A stretch of 64,000 nucleotides of DNA from an uncultured Eubacterium sp. Lineage in GTDB: Bacteria; Bacillota; Clostridia; Lachnospirales; Lachnospiraceae. The notes beneath the pieces are model-generated. The model worked only from the letters and a program-made list of their open reading frames with translations. It made no database searches and was not told where the DNA came from. A program made the position numbers and the translations under genes. Below are positions 18,202 through 27,670 of the stretch, piece after piece. Every line of letters starts with the position of its first letter. Positions within the stretch are counted from its first letter, which is position 1. The DNA lies in the NCBI GenBank assembly GCA_910578975.1, contig CAJTRZ010000001.1, positions 248,001-312,000 of the forward strand, in the 5' to 3' direction.

Positions 18202-19755
18202 CTATTGACAAGATTTAATAATTAGCAATCTGTCACCTGGTTTTATTTGTTCAGAAACAAGTTCATTCACTTTCATAATATTATCCATTGTTGTGTAATT
18301 TTCTTTTGCTAGTTTCCATAAGCTGTCACCTTTTTGCACCACATATCCTTTCAACATTGGCGCTGCATTGATTTTTTCCATATCAATCGGATGTTCTTCT
18401 ATTTCAGATATAAATGCCTTTTTCTCTGACCGGAAAACAATCGTTTCTAATGCAACAACAGACTTAATCTCTACCTGCTCAGTACTAATCATATTTGCAC
18501 TGACCTGCTCTACTCTCCAATTAATATAATATTTGTCTTCCGGCATAATACCATCTGCATCTATTCTATGTTCAAAATCCGTTTCTTTACATTGATAGCA
18601 TAATGGATGTGCATCATCAGAAGAAATATATATAATACATGCTTTTATTTTTCCTACAGCCTTTAATCCACTGTCACTGACTACGATGTTATCAATTTTC
18701 ACTTCTGCATCACTACTGCATATCTGAAGAATATGTCCCTTGCTCTGGTCAATGTCCAACTTGACAATATTTTTTGTTCTTGATTCATTCTTTACAAGAA
18801 GTTTCTGATACTTTCTCTCTTCAATCACAGGTACTAAATTCGCATCTGGTGCATAGACATCTTCCAGAACTTCCATTTCTCTCTCTTCATATATTTTTAT
18901 ATTTAATTTTAGTAATGCACTTATGGAAATATCTCTTGTTTCATTATCCTGATTCATTTCCGCTTCAATATCTACATTATGTAGTGTTGTATTGATATAA
19001 GAAACCAAATCCTCTCTTGCTTCTGCCACATCTATCGTTCCGCCGAAATTAATTATTGTATCAACCCATTGTTGTGGCATTCCTTCAGCTTCCGGAATAT
19101 AAATCAGAAAAACTTTCAGTTCTCCACCAATATGTATCATCCCATCCAGCATTTTTGTATTGATTGTTTTCATCTTGACATCCTGCCAAATTATTTTTTG
19201 TATTGCCGGTTTTCCTGATGGCACGGATAATCTCTCACTGACACGAAATGTATCTGTCTTGTCTGCTACTACACATAAACTTTCCAGACTGCTGTGTTTT
19301 GTCATGGCATTTTCTCTATGTATATCTGATACAGCCTCTAAATCCTCCAGTTTTTCTATTGTAATATTTGCCATAATCTGCACTTTGTATATGTAATTCT
19401 TTCCATCAATTAATTTTACAGAAGATGATAATACAATCAGACTTACATCCACATTACAATTCTCATCCAAAGAATTTAATTTTATTGTTTCCTCAAACGG
19501 TGTCTCTCCTTCCACTCCCTTTGCCATATCACTATCGCCTGTATAATACATCATTCCAAAAGAAATTGTTCCATTTACGATTAGTTGATTATTTCTAATA
19601 GATGTATTGTCCACGCTTACATTTTCATGATGATTAATGATATTTTCAATCATATCATCTGCCTCTGTCAAACTGCTCTCATGAGTTACATAAAATGTAG
19701 AGATCTCATTTTTTAGTATCTTGCTCATATGAATATTATTTTTTTCCAACTCCAT
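18202..19755 (-). CDS. sipL: SipL-like spore morphogenesis protein (DUF3794 + LysM)
   Basis: 517 residues, close to the length of Clostridioides difficile SipL, which recruits SpoIVA and the coat to the forespore surface and replaces Bacillus SpoVID. Most of the protein is repeated DUF3794/SPOCS beta-rich modules (about 30-440; NQLIVNGTISFGMMYYTGD is one characteristic stretch). The last ~45 residues are a LysM domain (YVVQKGDSLWKLAKENY...PGDRLLI), as in SipL. Cytoplasmic in the mother cell; no signal peptide. The pairing with ispE is noted. Identification rests on domain order and length. Confidence 0.85.
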   Translation of the reverse strand: MELEKNNIHMSKILKNEISTFYVTHESSLTEADDMIENIINHHENVSVDNTSIRNNQLIVNGTISFGMMYYTGDSDMAKGVEGETPFEETIKLNSLDENCNVDVSLIVLSSSVKLIDGKNYIYKVQIMANITIEKLEDLEAVSDIHRENAMTKHSSLESLCVVADKTDTFRVSERLSVPSGKPAIQKIIWQDVKMKTINTKMLDGMIHIGGELKVFLIYIPEAEGMPQQWVDTIINFGGTIDVAEAREDLVSYINTTLHNVDIEAEMNQDNETRDISISALLKLNIKIYEEREMEVLEDVYAPDANLVPVIEERKYQKLLVKNESRTKNIVKLDIDQSKGHILQICSSDAEVKIDNIVVSDSGLKAVGKIKACIIYISSDDAHPLCYQCKETDFEHRIDADGIMPEDKYYINWRVEQVSANMISTEQVEIKSVVALETIVFRSEKKAFISEIEEHPIDMEKINAAPMLKGYVVQKGDSLWKLAKENYTTMDNIMKVNELVSEQIKPGDRLLIIKSCQ

Positions 19756-19810
19756 AGTTCTTCCCCCTATCTTTATAACTATCTATAATCTATGTTTGTC
19801 TGTTACCAAT

Positions 19811-20224
19811 TTATTCACTAAAAATTACATTTTTGTCACTATATTTTATTTTTATAACGATACACGGATATGTGCTTGTTTCATTATTCGTATATTCCTT
19901 CGGTCCCTCAAACTCCGTTTTCACATAAACAGCGTTTTCAGTCTCATACATTTCCCTGACTTTAATACTGTATCCATCATATTTTTGTCTTCCATATCCA
20001 ATGATAATATAAGTATACTGATTATCCGAATACGTCACTTTGAACTCTTTTTCTTTTCTTTCTTCTATCATCTGTTGAATCTCGGAAGGAATCTCACTTT
20101 CAGCTACTACCGTAAAATCAATATCGTTTGTTTTCTTTGTTTTTATTTTTTCCAGGCCACAGGCTGTAGTTATTGCAATGCAGACCAACAAAGTAACCAA
20201 CAACTGAAATTTATTTTTTCGCAT
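19811..20224 (-). CDS. PrcB_C-like lipoprotein
   Basis: 137 residues. The signal peptide ends in a lipobox (TTAC, Cys about 22), so the protein is lipid-anchored outside. The C-terminal half (about 55-135) resembles the PrcB C-terminal domain, with YTYIIIGYGRQKYDGYSIKV as its most telling stretch; such domains accompany treponemal PrtP-type proteases, but the role here is unknown. No strong ribosome site is seen before the ATG. The only GGTG-like sequence lies in the 3' arm of a 14-bp hairpin. It precedes sipL by 55 bases. Confidence 0.7.
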   Translation of the reverse strand: MRKNKFQLLVTLLVCIAITTACGLEKIKTKKTNDIDFTVVAESEIPSEIQQMIEERKEKEFKVTYSDNQYTYIIIGYGRQKYDGYSIKVREMYETENAVYVKTEFEGPKEYTNNETSTYPCIVIKIKYSDKNVIFSE

Positions 20225-20230
20225 AAATAA

Positions 20231-20268
20231 ACACCATAATATATCTTTATTAAAATATATTATGGTGT
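20231..20268 (-). terminator. Hairpin between pgm and the PrcB-like lipoprotein gene
   Basis: A perfect 14-bp stem (20231-20244 with 20255-20268) with a 10-base loop, just upstream of the ATG at 20224. On the minus strand it ends GGTGTTTATTT, a weak T run. It may end the pgm transcript or hide the lipoprotein ribosome site. Confidence 0.55.
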
Positions 20269-20285
20269 GCCAATTTTATTCTTAT

Positions 20286-22019
20286 TTACAACATTTTGTT
20301 AATCATGTCTACCATATAGTCGCCAAGTTTTTTTACCTTTTCATCTGCATCGTCGAAATCATGGCCTTTCACTCCATAGTAAAACTTAAGTTTCGGCTCT
20401 GTACCAGATGGTCTGATACATACCCACGCTTCCTCACTCAAATCAAAATATATAACATTTGATTTTGGAAGACCGGTTGTAGTAACTGCTCCTGTTTCCA
20501 TATCAGTTACCGTATCATTCTGATAATCTCTTACAGAAAGAACTTTATAATTATCAATACTTTGTGGAGTGTTCTCTCTTAATTTTTCGAGTGTTGTCTT
20601 AATCTTCTCAATTCCTTCTTTTCCTTTTAGTTCGATAGATTCCACACCATCTCTCCAATATCCGTATCTCTCATACATCTCTTTCATCTTATCCCAAAGA
20701 GACATACCTTTTGTCTTATAGTAAGCCGCTGCTTCACACAATGCCATTGTTGCAACAATCGCATCCTTGTCCCTCGCATGAGTTCCAATCAGACAACCGT
20801 AACTCTCTTCAAAACCAAATACGTAAGTTCCCGTATTTTTCGTTTCAAATTCTAACATTTTCTCACCGATATATTTGAATCCTGTAAGAACTTCTATTAA
20901 ATCAATGCCATAATATTTTGCAATATCATTGGCAAGATTTGTGCTTACGATACTCTTAATCAATGCTCCGTCTTTTGGAAGCTCTCCCTTTTCCTTCAAC
21001 TGACTAATTTCATATTCTGCAATCAGACATCCTGACATATTTCCTGTAAGAATATGATAAGTTCCCGGTTTACTTCCTTTAATATATACACCAAGTCTAT
21101 CTGCATCCGGGTCTGTAGCCAGAAGTAAATCCGCTCCGACTTTATCTCCCAATTTTACAGCCAGTTCAAAAGCTTTTGCAGACTCAGGATTTGGATATCC
21201 AACAGTCGGAAATGCACCATCCGGCTTTTCCTGTTCTTCTACCACATAAACATTCTCAAAGCCAAGTTCTTTTAAAACTCTTCTAACCGGAACATTTCCA
21301 GTTCCGTGTAATGGCGTATAAACAATCTTAATATCCTTCTGTACTGCCTTTATTATTTCAGGATTTTTTACCTGCTTCTTTAATTCATTAATATATTTAT
21401 CGTCAATTTCCTGACCAATGGATATATATAAACCTTCTGCTATGGCATCCTCTTTCTTCATTGTTTTTAATTTATTATAATCGTGAAGAGCTGATACTGC
21501 GTCCATAATCCCCACATCATGAGGTGGTGTAATCTGTGCACCGTCCTCCCAGTATACTTTATATCCATTATACTCTGCCGGATTATGGCTGGCAGTTACA
21601 TTAATACCCGCAATACATTTTAATTCTCTTACTGCAAAAGATAATTCCGGTGTAGGTCTTAACGCATCAAACACATATGCTTTAATTCCATTTGCATTTA
21701 AACAAAGAGCTGCCTCATTCGCAAATTCCGGTGACATATGTCTTGAGTCATAAGCAATCGCCACGCCTCTGTCCTGTCCATGCATTTTGATGATATAGTT
21801 TGCTAATCCTTGTGTAGCCTTTCTTACTGTATAAATGTTCATTCTATTGGTTCCTGCACCAATTACACCACGAAGTCCGGCTGTTCCAAATTCAAGTTCT
21901 TTATAAAAACGATCCTCAACTTCTTTTTCATCAGATTTTATTACTTCCAATTCAGCCTTTGTATCATCGTCAAAGTATGGATTGGACAGCCAATCATTAT
22001 ATAGATCTCTGTAGTCCAT
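20286..22019 (-). CDS. pgm: Alpha-phosphoglucomutase / phosphomannomutase family
   Basis: 577 residues, the size of Firmicute PgcA-type phosphoglucomutases that interconvert glucose-1-P and glucose-6-P. The phosphoserine loop TASHNPAEYNGYKVY (about residue 140), the metal loop ATDPDADRLGV (about 300) and the C-terminal phosphate loop RPSGTEPKLKFYYG are intact. The ATG at 22019 has GGGAGG upstream; a longer in-frame start at 22037 does not. It links the sugar uptake genes to glycolysis and to nucleotide sugars. Confidence 0.93.
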   Translation of the reverse strand: MDYRDLYNDWLSNPYFDDDTKAELEVIKSDEKEVEDRFYKELEFGTAGLRGVIGAGTNRMNIYTVRKATQGLANYIIKMHGQDRGVAIAYDSRHMSPEFANEAALCLNANGIKAYVFDALRPTPELSFAVRELKCIAGINVTASHNPAEYNGYKVYWEDGAQITPPHDVGIMDAVSALHDYNKLKTMKKEDAIAEGLYISIGQEIDDKYINELKKQVKNPEIIKAVQKDIKIVYTPLHGTGNVPVRRVLKELGFENVYVVEEQEKPDGAFPTVGYPNPESAKAFELAVKLGDKVGADLLLATDPDADRLGVYIKGSKPGTYHILTGNMSGCLIAEYEISQLKEKGELPKDGALIKSIVSTNLANDIAKYYGIDLIEVLTGFKYIGEKMLEFETKNTGTYVFGFEESYGCLIGTHARDKDAIVATMALCEAAAYYKTKGMSLWDKMKEMYERYGYWRDGVESIELKGKEGIEKIKTTLEKLRENTPQSIDNYKVLSVRDYQNDTVTDMETGAVTTTGLPKSNVIYFDLSEEAWVCIRPSGTEPKLKFYYGVKGHDFDDADEKVKKLGDYMVDMINKML

Positions 22020-22122
22020 TTTAATCCTCCCACACATTTTTTACCAATCAGTTCACATCATATCACAAACAACTTACAAAGGAAACAATAAAAATGTTTT
22101 TTTAGCCAAGTTTTTACTGTTT

Positions 22123-23103
22123 TTACATATTATCGATAAATGTCCAACGTAATTTTTCCTGTTTTCTGAACTGTTTCAATTTATCCTCATTTTTTTCAGA
22201 GTACCAGGCTTTGTTAGAATTATAATAATAATTTATAATTTTCCAGAACTTTTCAGGGTAACTTAGAGCTGCCTTTAGAACTTCAAATTCTCTCACAGAT
22301 ATTGGCCTGATTCTGTAATAAGAATCCAATAGTTCTTTTCCTAATGAAATATCCCAATTATTTTTTTCCATAACCTTCCTGAGAAAATCATACAAATCCT
22401 GCACTACAGGTGCATAATTCAACTTCAACAGATTTACCATAATTACCTGATTATTTTGAAACAGTATATTATGATAGTTATAGCAGCCATGATTAATCGT
22501 CTGATTCTGTATACTCTCCGCATACATGTCTTTGTAATCTGACTGCTCTAAAAGCCCTGCTGCTTCTGTTGCCTGAACATAATACTCTTCAATTATATTA
22601 TGGAGAGACATTTCAAAAAAATTCTTATTCTTTCTTTTTTTTATGTAATTTTTTATTCTAAGGATTTCTGCGCTGTGACGTTCAAACACTTCCCTCAAAT
22701 TTTTACCAGGATGAAATCCACCCTCCTCAAACAATCCGGTGGTATTCTCTGTCAGTTTATGAAATCTTGCAAGATTAGCGGCTGCTAATAATAATTGTCT
22801 TTTATTATTATTACTGCAGTCTTCCGCATCATACCATTTCTTTAAGATGTATGTATATCCGTCCTCACTTACTGTTACATATTCTCCTTCTTTATTTGCT
22901 TTTACACTGTCTGTAACAAAATTATTATTTTCTAAAAAATTATAAAAAACACTCATGGTTTTCATTCTGTCATTACTGTTGTTATACTCCTGTAAGATAT
23001 ATTTCCCGTCATCTGTTATACAACCGTAATTTCCTTTTAACCGATAAGTGCTTTTAATTTTTAAGTCATACTGTTCTAACACTGTCAATGATTTTTCATT
23101 CAT
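22123..23103 (-). CDS. CotS-family spore coat-type protein
   Basis: 326 residues with an aminoglycoside-phosphotransferase-like fold, as in the CotS/YutH/CotI spore coat family. It begins with a kinase-like N lobe (YRLKGNYGCITDDGKYILQEY), followed by YILKKWYDAEDC and AAANLARFHKLTENTTG. The usual catalytic HxD is replaced by a weak INHGCYNYHNILF stretch near residue 203, as often in coat members. WSEKNEDK... and PEKFWKIINYYYNSNKAW near the C-terminus are family-like. GGAGGG precedes the ATG. Another sign of sporulation. Confidence 0.85.
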   Translation of the reverse strand: MNEKSLTVLEQYDLKIKSTYRLKGNYGCITDDGKYILQEYNNSNDRMKTMSVFYNFLENNNFVTDSVKANKEGEYVTVSEDGYTYILKKWYDAEDCSNNNKRQLLLAAANLARFHKLTENTTGLFEEGGFHPGKNLREVFERHSAEILRIKNYIKKRKNKNFFEMSLHNIIEEYYVQATEAAGLLEQSDYKDMYAESIQNQTINHGCYNYHNILFQNNQVIMVNLLKLNYAPVVQDLYDFLRKVMEKNNWDISLGKELLDSYYRIRPISVREFEVLKAALSYPEKFWKIINYYYNSNKAWYSEKNEDKLKQFRKQEKLRWTFIDNM

Positions 23104-23159
23104 ATTGTTCCCTCCACATCATACTTGCATTATTCTAAAATATGAAGGGAACAACCAGA

Positions 23160-24530
23160 TTAGAACATTGTCTCTGCAATGTCCATTAATATCTCTTTAT
23201 CATTTAATTCAGGCTGTTCTAATACTCTGTTTAGTAATTGTTTTAAAATATCTCCGATAATAGAGCCCGTACTGCATCCAGCCGCAATCAAATCTTTTCC
23301 CGATACTGCCAATTCTGCTTTACAGGTGCATATATCATTCTCTACAATATGCTGAAACTGTTCTTTTTCATACAAATATCCATCGTATCCTTTTTCCTTC
23401 CCATAGGGACTTTTCCCCTGAAAATCAGCATAAACCAGTTGTAAATACTGCTGATAAATGTCTTTTCCGATTTTATGAACACTCTTTCTGACATTCACAG
23501 GCTCCATACCACTTGAAACCGGTCTGTCATCATGACATTCTACCAATCTGGCAACTAATTTTATTGTCTTATTATCCAGTTTCAGTCTTCGAAGGATTGG
23601 AACTGCCATGTCTGCTCCCACATGTGCATGTCCATAAAAATGCATTCGGGAAGAATCTTTTTTATCATAAGTAACTGAATCCGGTTTTCCAACATCATGC
23701 AATAGTGCCGCCCATCTCATGACCTTAGTCGGAGGTACATTTTCCATGACCTTAATGGTATGTTCTCCCACATTGTACATATGGTATGGAGTATTCTGCG
23801 GACATTCCATCATTCGGTCAAACTCCGGCAGTATCACCTTTGTAATTCCCGCATGATAAGCTGTTATTAGTTTTTCCGGATGATTTGACATAATCAGTTT
23901 TTCCAATTCTACATGAATACGCTCTGCACTAATATTCTCAAGATTTTGCACCAATAGCTTCATAGAATTCATAGTATTTTCTTCAATATCAAACCCTAGC
24001 TGCGCTGAAAATCTCACTGCCCGGAGAATTCGAAGTGCATCCTCAGTGAACCGCTCTTTTGCCTGACCAACACATTTTATTACCTTCTTTTCTATGTCTC
24101 CCATACCATCAAAAGCATCAACCAATCCCACTGTCGGATTGTACGCCATAGCATTTATGGTAAAATCCCTGCGTTTCAAATCTTCAATCAAGTCTGCGGT
24201 AAACTCTACGCTGTCCGGATGCCGGCTGTCATTATATTCGCCATCAATTCTATATGTGGTAACCTCATAACCTGTTCGCTGCAACATTACTGTAACTGTT
24301 CCATGCTGAATACCTGTATCAATCGTTCTGTGAAAAAGCTCTTTTACCTGATGTGGTAATGCTGATGTCGTAATATCCCAATCCTGCGGGTCCCTTCCCA
24401 AAATTGTATCCCTGACACATCCACCGACCGCAAACGCCTCATAGCCATTCTGCTCTAATATTCCTATAATCATTCTTACAGGTTTTGGTATATTCATTTT
24501 AAATCTTTTTACTTCCTTATAATGCTTCAT
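23160..24530 (-). CDS. cca: CCA tRNA nucleotidyltransferase with HD domain
   Basis: About 456 residues (or 445 from the Met at 24497). It adds or repairs the 3' CCA of tRNAs. The nucleotidyltransferase signature is AVGGCVRDTILGRDPQDWDITT (read in two parts at about 36-57). RRDFTINAMAYNP and RILRAVRFSAQLGFDI follow, then an HD-domain motif WAALLHDVGKPDS (about 266). The ATG at 24530 has GGAG seven bases upstream inside the preceding gene and overlaps its end by 14 bases, so coupling is likely. The later Met matches the family's usual start, so this choice is not certain. Confidence 0.93.
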   Translation of the reverse strand: MKHYKEVKRFKMNIPKPVRMIIGILEQNGYEAFAVGGCVRDTILGRDPQDWDITTSALPHQVKELFHRTIDTGIQHGTVTVMLQRTGYEVTTYRIDGEYNDSRHPDSVEFTADLIEDLKRRDFTINAMAYNPTVGLVDAFDGMGDIEKKVIKCVGQAKERFTEDALRILRAVRFSAQLGFDIEENTMNSMKLLVQNLENISAERIHVELEKLIMSNHPEKLITAYHAGITKVILPEFDRMMECPQNTPYHMYNVGEHTIKVMENVPPTKVMRWAALLHDVGKPDSVTYDKKDSSRMHFYGHAHVGADMAVPILRRLKLDNKTIKLVARLVECHDDRPVSSGMEPVNVRKSVHKIGKDIYQQYLQLVYADFQGKSPYGKEKGYDGYLYEKEQFQHIVENDICTCKAELAVSGKDLIAAGCSTGSIIGDILKQLLNRVLEQPELNDKEILMDIAETMF

Positions 24531-25932
24531 TCATAATCTCCAATGCTTTTGCCAGCTTATCCTTTGCCACTGCTGAATAATTTATAATAAATTTATGGTT
24601 AAATTCTTCCAAATCATTATAGCAATAATCGGACACGCTTGAAATATTTATCTTGTTATTTCTTAGTATTTCTTTAAATTTATCATCATTTATCTGTTTG
24701 CGAATGCCTAAAATAAAATGAAGTCCTGCATTCTCTTCCTCAATTGTTACTTTTGAATAAATGTCAGACTGTCTGATGGCACTTATAATTGTGTTTCTGT
24801 AATCACGATAATAATTTCTCATTCGATTAATATGCCTCTCATAATATCCCATGGAGATAAAATTCGCCAATGTATATTGTTCAAAACTAGACACTGTGCT
24901 GGAATAAAAGCCCAACTTGTCACGGAATTTTCTCATCAATTCATCCGGAAGTACCATATACGCAATACGAATGGATGGTGCCAATGTCTTAGAAAATGTA
25001 TTCATGTAAATGACATGATTGCTGTCCATCCCTGCCATTGTTGGTATCGGACGTCCTGAAAACCGAAACTCGCTGTCATAATCATCTTCTATAATAAACC
25101 CGTGGTTCTCTCTTGCCCAATTTAATAAATCCTGTCTTCTTGATACTGGCATAACACGCCCTGTCGGAAAATGATGGGATGGTGAAATGTGAACACCATC
25201 AATATTCTTCCCCTTCATATCCTGCATCTGAATACCGGAACGGTCTATCGGAAGATGCAGACACCTCACTCCGTTACTTTCATACACCTTACTGATTTTT
25301 CTGTACCCCGGATCTTCTACTGCGATAACACTATTCTTTCCCAGTAACTGTACAATAATACTATATAAATATTCTGTTCCTGCACCAACAATAATATGAT
25401 CTTCCTCTACATCTATCCCCCGGAAATGAGACAAATGACCTGCAATCGCCTGTCTAAGTTCTAAAACACCATTAGGACTGGGACTTTTCAAAAATGATCT
25501 TTCTTTGTCCAACAAAGTCTGTCTCATAATTCGTGACCATGTCGAAAAAGGGAAATTATCGTACATAATATGATTAGAATTGAAATCTACCAGCCACTCC
25601 TGTTTCTCCTTCATCCGACACCCATTTCTATCTTTAATATTCTTATTATGCTGATTATTTTTTTGTAATCCTTGTTTCATATATTGCCGGCTTATTTCAC
25701 TGGCAAAATATCCTCTTTTCTCTCTGGCATAAATATATCCTTCCACAATCAACTGTGCATAGGCATTTTCCACTGTAATAACACTAATATTATGATTCTT
25801 TGCCATTTCCCTTTTCGATGGCAGCTTCTCTCCTGATTTTATTTTTCCTGATAGAATATCCTCTTTAATGCACTGATATAAATATTCATATAGAGATTGT
25901 TTACCTCTTTTTTCAAAATTATAAGTAAGCAT
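24517..25932 (-). CDS. pdxR: MocR/PdxR-type regulator (GntR HTH + aminotransferase domain)
   Basis: 471 residues. The N-terminal GntR winged helix (about 10-78: SGEKLPSKREMAKNHNISVITVENAYAQL) is joined to a fold-type I aminotransferase domain. That domain's PLP-lysine motif is NTFSKTLAPSIRIAY (about 313-327). Such proteins sense pyridoxal phosphate and control B6 genes. The divergent neighbour is a pyridoxal/pyridoxine kinase, which supports the PdxR reading, though other MocR proteins regulate other genes. The downstream cca overlaps it by 14 bases. Confidence 0.85.
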   Translation of the reverse strand: MLTYNFEKRGKQSLYEYLYQCIKEDILSGKIKSGEKLPSKREMAKNHNISVITVENAYAQLIVEGYIYAREKRGYFASEISRQYMKQGLQKNNQHNKNIKDRNGCRMKEKQEWLVDFNSNHIMYDNFPFSTWSRIMRQTLLDKERSFLKSPSPNGVLELRQAIAGHLSHFRGIDVEEDHIIVGAGTEYLYSIIVQLLGKNSVIAVEDPGYRKISKVYESNGVRCLHLPIDRSGIQMQDMKGKNIDGVHISPSHHFPTGRVMPVSRRQDLLNWARENHGFIIEDDYDSEFRFSGRPIPTMAGMDSNHVIYMNTFSKTLAPSIRIAYMVLPDELMRKFRDKLGFYSSTVSSFEQYTLANFISMGYYERHINRMRNYYRDYRNTIISAIRQSDIYSKVTIEEENAGLHFILGIRKQINDDKFKEILRNNKINISSVSDYCYNDLEEFNHKFIINYSAVAKDKLAKALEIMNEAL

Positions 25933-25991
25933 TTGGTTTCCTCCCAGCCCATATTCCTCCTCGCTTAGTTCGGAGGCTTAATTCGCTGCTC

Positions 25992-26041
25992 TGGTATTAT
26001 AAATTATTTGCATAATGGCAATATCAGCAATACCATATTGC
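25992..26041. promoter_or_regulatory. Candidate PdxR operator in divergent spacer
   Basis: In the 163-base spacer between pdxR and the kinase gene, GCAATAT/ATATTGC (26018-26024, 26035-26041) and TGGTATT/AATACCA (25992-25998, 26029-26035) form interleaved inverted repeats. Regulator binding is inference. Confidence 0.4.
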
Positions 26042-26095
26042 AATTATACTTTATATAATTTATTATGTAAAATATTTATTGAAAGGTTATATTAT

Positions 26096-26932
26096 ATGAA
26101 AAGAGTTTTAAGTATACAGGATTTGTCGTGTTTAGGAAAATGTTCACTAACTGTGGCATTGCCGATTATTTCTGCCATGGGTGTGGAAACTTCCATTATT
26201 CCTACAGCAGTATTATCTACACATACGATGTTTGATAACTTTACTTTCAGGGATTTAACAGAAGATATGAACGGAATAAAAAAACATTTCATAAGTGAAG
26301 GATTTCAATTTGATGCCGTTTATACGGGCTATCTGGGTTCCAGAGAACAAATAAATATTGTCATGAATTATTTTGATACATTCCATAACAATGATAATTA
26401 CATCATTGTTGACCCGGCTATGGCGGATAACGGAAAGTTATATACAGGTTTTACTCCTGATTTTGCGTTGGAAATGGCAAAACTCTGTTCCAAAGCTGAT
26501 ATTATTCTTCCAAATATTTCTGAGGCATGTTTTATGCTGGGAAAAGATTATATTGGTGAAGATGCTGCTCCTTATGAAATAAAAGAACTCTTAACAGAGC
26601 TCACATCTCTCGGTGCAAAGACCGTTGTTATCACTGGCGTGCGGTTCAAAAAAAATGACTTTGGTTTTATGGGATACGATGCAAGAACAGAAGGATTCTT
26701 CCAATATTCTACAGAGGAAATTCCTATAAAATCTCACGGCACAGGTGATATTTTTGCCAGTACATTTACTGGTGCGTTGATGAACCACTATACCATTTAC
26801 AACGCTTTAAAAATTGCTGCCGACTATACATGTGCATGTATAAAAAACACTTACAATGACCCTACGGCAGTCAATTATGGGGTAAATTTTGAGGCTGAAA
26901 TTCCGATGTTATTAAAAATGATTGAAAAGTAA
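26096..26932 (+). CDS. Pyridoxal/pyridoxine kinase
   Basis: 278 residues of the ribokinase superfamily, PdxK/PdxY type. It phosphorylates vitamin B6 vitamers in salvage. The N-terminus (VLSIQDLSCLGKCSLTVALP) has the family's substrate-binding opening. The C-terminal GTGDIFASTFTGAL (about 222-235) is the anion-hole and catalytic Asp motif, and YIIVDPAMADNGKLY lies near 101-115. The ATG at 26096 follows GAAAGG by nine bases; longer frames upstream lack a ribosome site. The divergent PdxR-like gene probably controls it. Confidence 0.88.
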   Translation: MKRVLSIQDLSCLGKCSLTVALPIISAMGVETSIIPTAVLSTHTMFDNFTFRDLTEDMNGIKKHFISEGFQFDAVYTGYLGSREQINIVMNYFDTFHNNDNYIIVDPAMADNGKLYTGFTPDFALEMAKLCSKADIILPNISEACFMLGKDYIGEDAAPYEIKELLTELTSLGAKTVVITGVRFKKNDFGFMGYDARTEGFFQYSTEEIPIKSHGTGDIFASTFTGALMNHYTIYNALKIAADYTCACIKNTYNDPTAVNYGVNFEAEIPMLLKMIEK

Positions 26933-26941
26933 GTAATAACA

Positions 26942-26980
26942 AAGCATCCTTCTTCCAATACTTCTATCAGAAGGATGCTT
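26942..26980. terminator. Bidirectional terminator
   Basis: Perfect 12-bp stem (26942-26953 with 26969-26980) between the convergent kinase gene and the HicB-like gene. Confidence 0.75.
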
Positions 26981-26985
26981 ATATA

Positions 26986-27201
26986 TTAAACAACGATTGT
27001 ATTTCCTAAAGTTTTCGGGATTTCTTTTCCCATCTCCTTTAACAATTCTAATGCCAACTTTATATCCTCCTGTACATTCAAAATTGCTTCATCAGCTGTT
27101 TTTCCATCATTACATATATTTGGCAGTTCGACTACATGAACAATATACATATTTTCTTTTTCACACCAATGCAACTGATAAGTATAATTATAAATCTTCA
27201 T
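26986..27201 (-). CDS. HicB-like antitoxin
   Basis: 71 residues with the degenerate RNase H-like HicB fold: YQLHWCEKENMYIVHVVELP, then a Gly-containing turn, TADEAILNVQEDIKLALELL. It ends without a DNA-binding domain, so any repressor function would need another part. The ATG at 27201 has AAAGGAGG nine bases upstream; a TTG at 27207 is also in frame. It overlaps the end of the HicA-like gene, which comes first in the transcript. Confidence 0.75.
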   Translation of the reverse strand: MKIYNYTYQLHWCEKENMYIVHVVELPNICNDGKTADEAILNVQEDIKLALELLKEMGKEIPKTLGNTIVV

Positions 27202-27448
27202 ATCCAATACCCTCCTTTTTAAAAAATCTTCGTAATTGCACTATTTGATAAGACTTACATTTTCCGTTTTTACTTTGTAAATTAATAATATCATCATATT
27301 CTCTTTTTGAAAATACTATATGACTTGTTCCTCTCTGTCTTGAATCAAATTCTAAATATTTTAACAAATTACATACTTCTTCATAACCAATATTATTATC
27401 ATGTTCTGACGACATAATTTTATCATATAACTTCTTTCTTTTACTCAT
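27188..27448 (-). CDS. HicA-like mRNA interferase toxin
   Basis: 86 residues, slightly longer than typical HicA. A double-stranded-RNA-binding-like fold is suggested by YEEVCNLLKYLEFDSRQRGTSH, with the His that is catalytic in HicA proteins (about 45), and by the C-terminal SYQIVQLRRFFKKEGI. AAGGAGG precedes the ATG. The order toxin then antitoxin with overlap is that of hicAB operons. Residues after the His are charged rather than the common GNKE sequence, so activity is uncertain. Confidence 0.7.
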   Translation of the reverse strand: MSKRKKLYDKIMSSEHDNNIGYEEVCNLLKYLEFDSRQRGTSHIVFSKREYDDIINLQSKNGKCKSYQIVQLRRFFKKEGIGYEDL

Positions 27449-27528
27449 TTTTCCTCCTTAATTCCTGTACTTTTTCTCTGTTCCACTTAATACCTTAATT
27501 TTATGTACTTTTTCTGCACCATAAAAAA

Positions 27529-27553
27529 CACATCTCCCCTATTGGGAAATGTG
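27529..27553 (-). terminator. Terminator of metK
   Basis: Ten-base arms (27529-27538 with 27544-27553, one mismatch) followed by TTTTTT on the minus strand, about 120 bases after the metK stop. Confidence 0.65.
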
Positions 27554-27670
27554 CTTCTCTCTTTATACCAAAAACAATATATTTATTTTACTTCAAACAT
27601 TATACTATTACAATATATTTTTCTAATTAGCACGATAAAATCATAAGTTTTAAACAAACGAACCTTTGTC

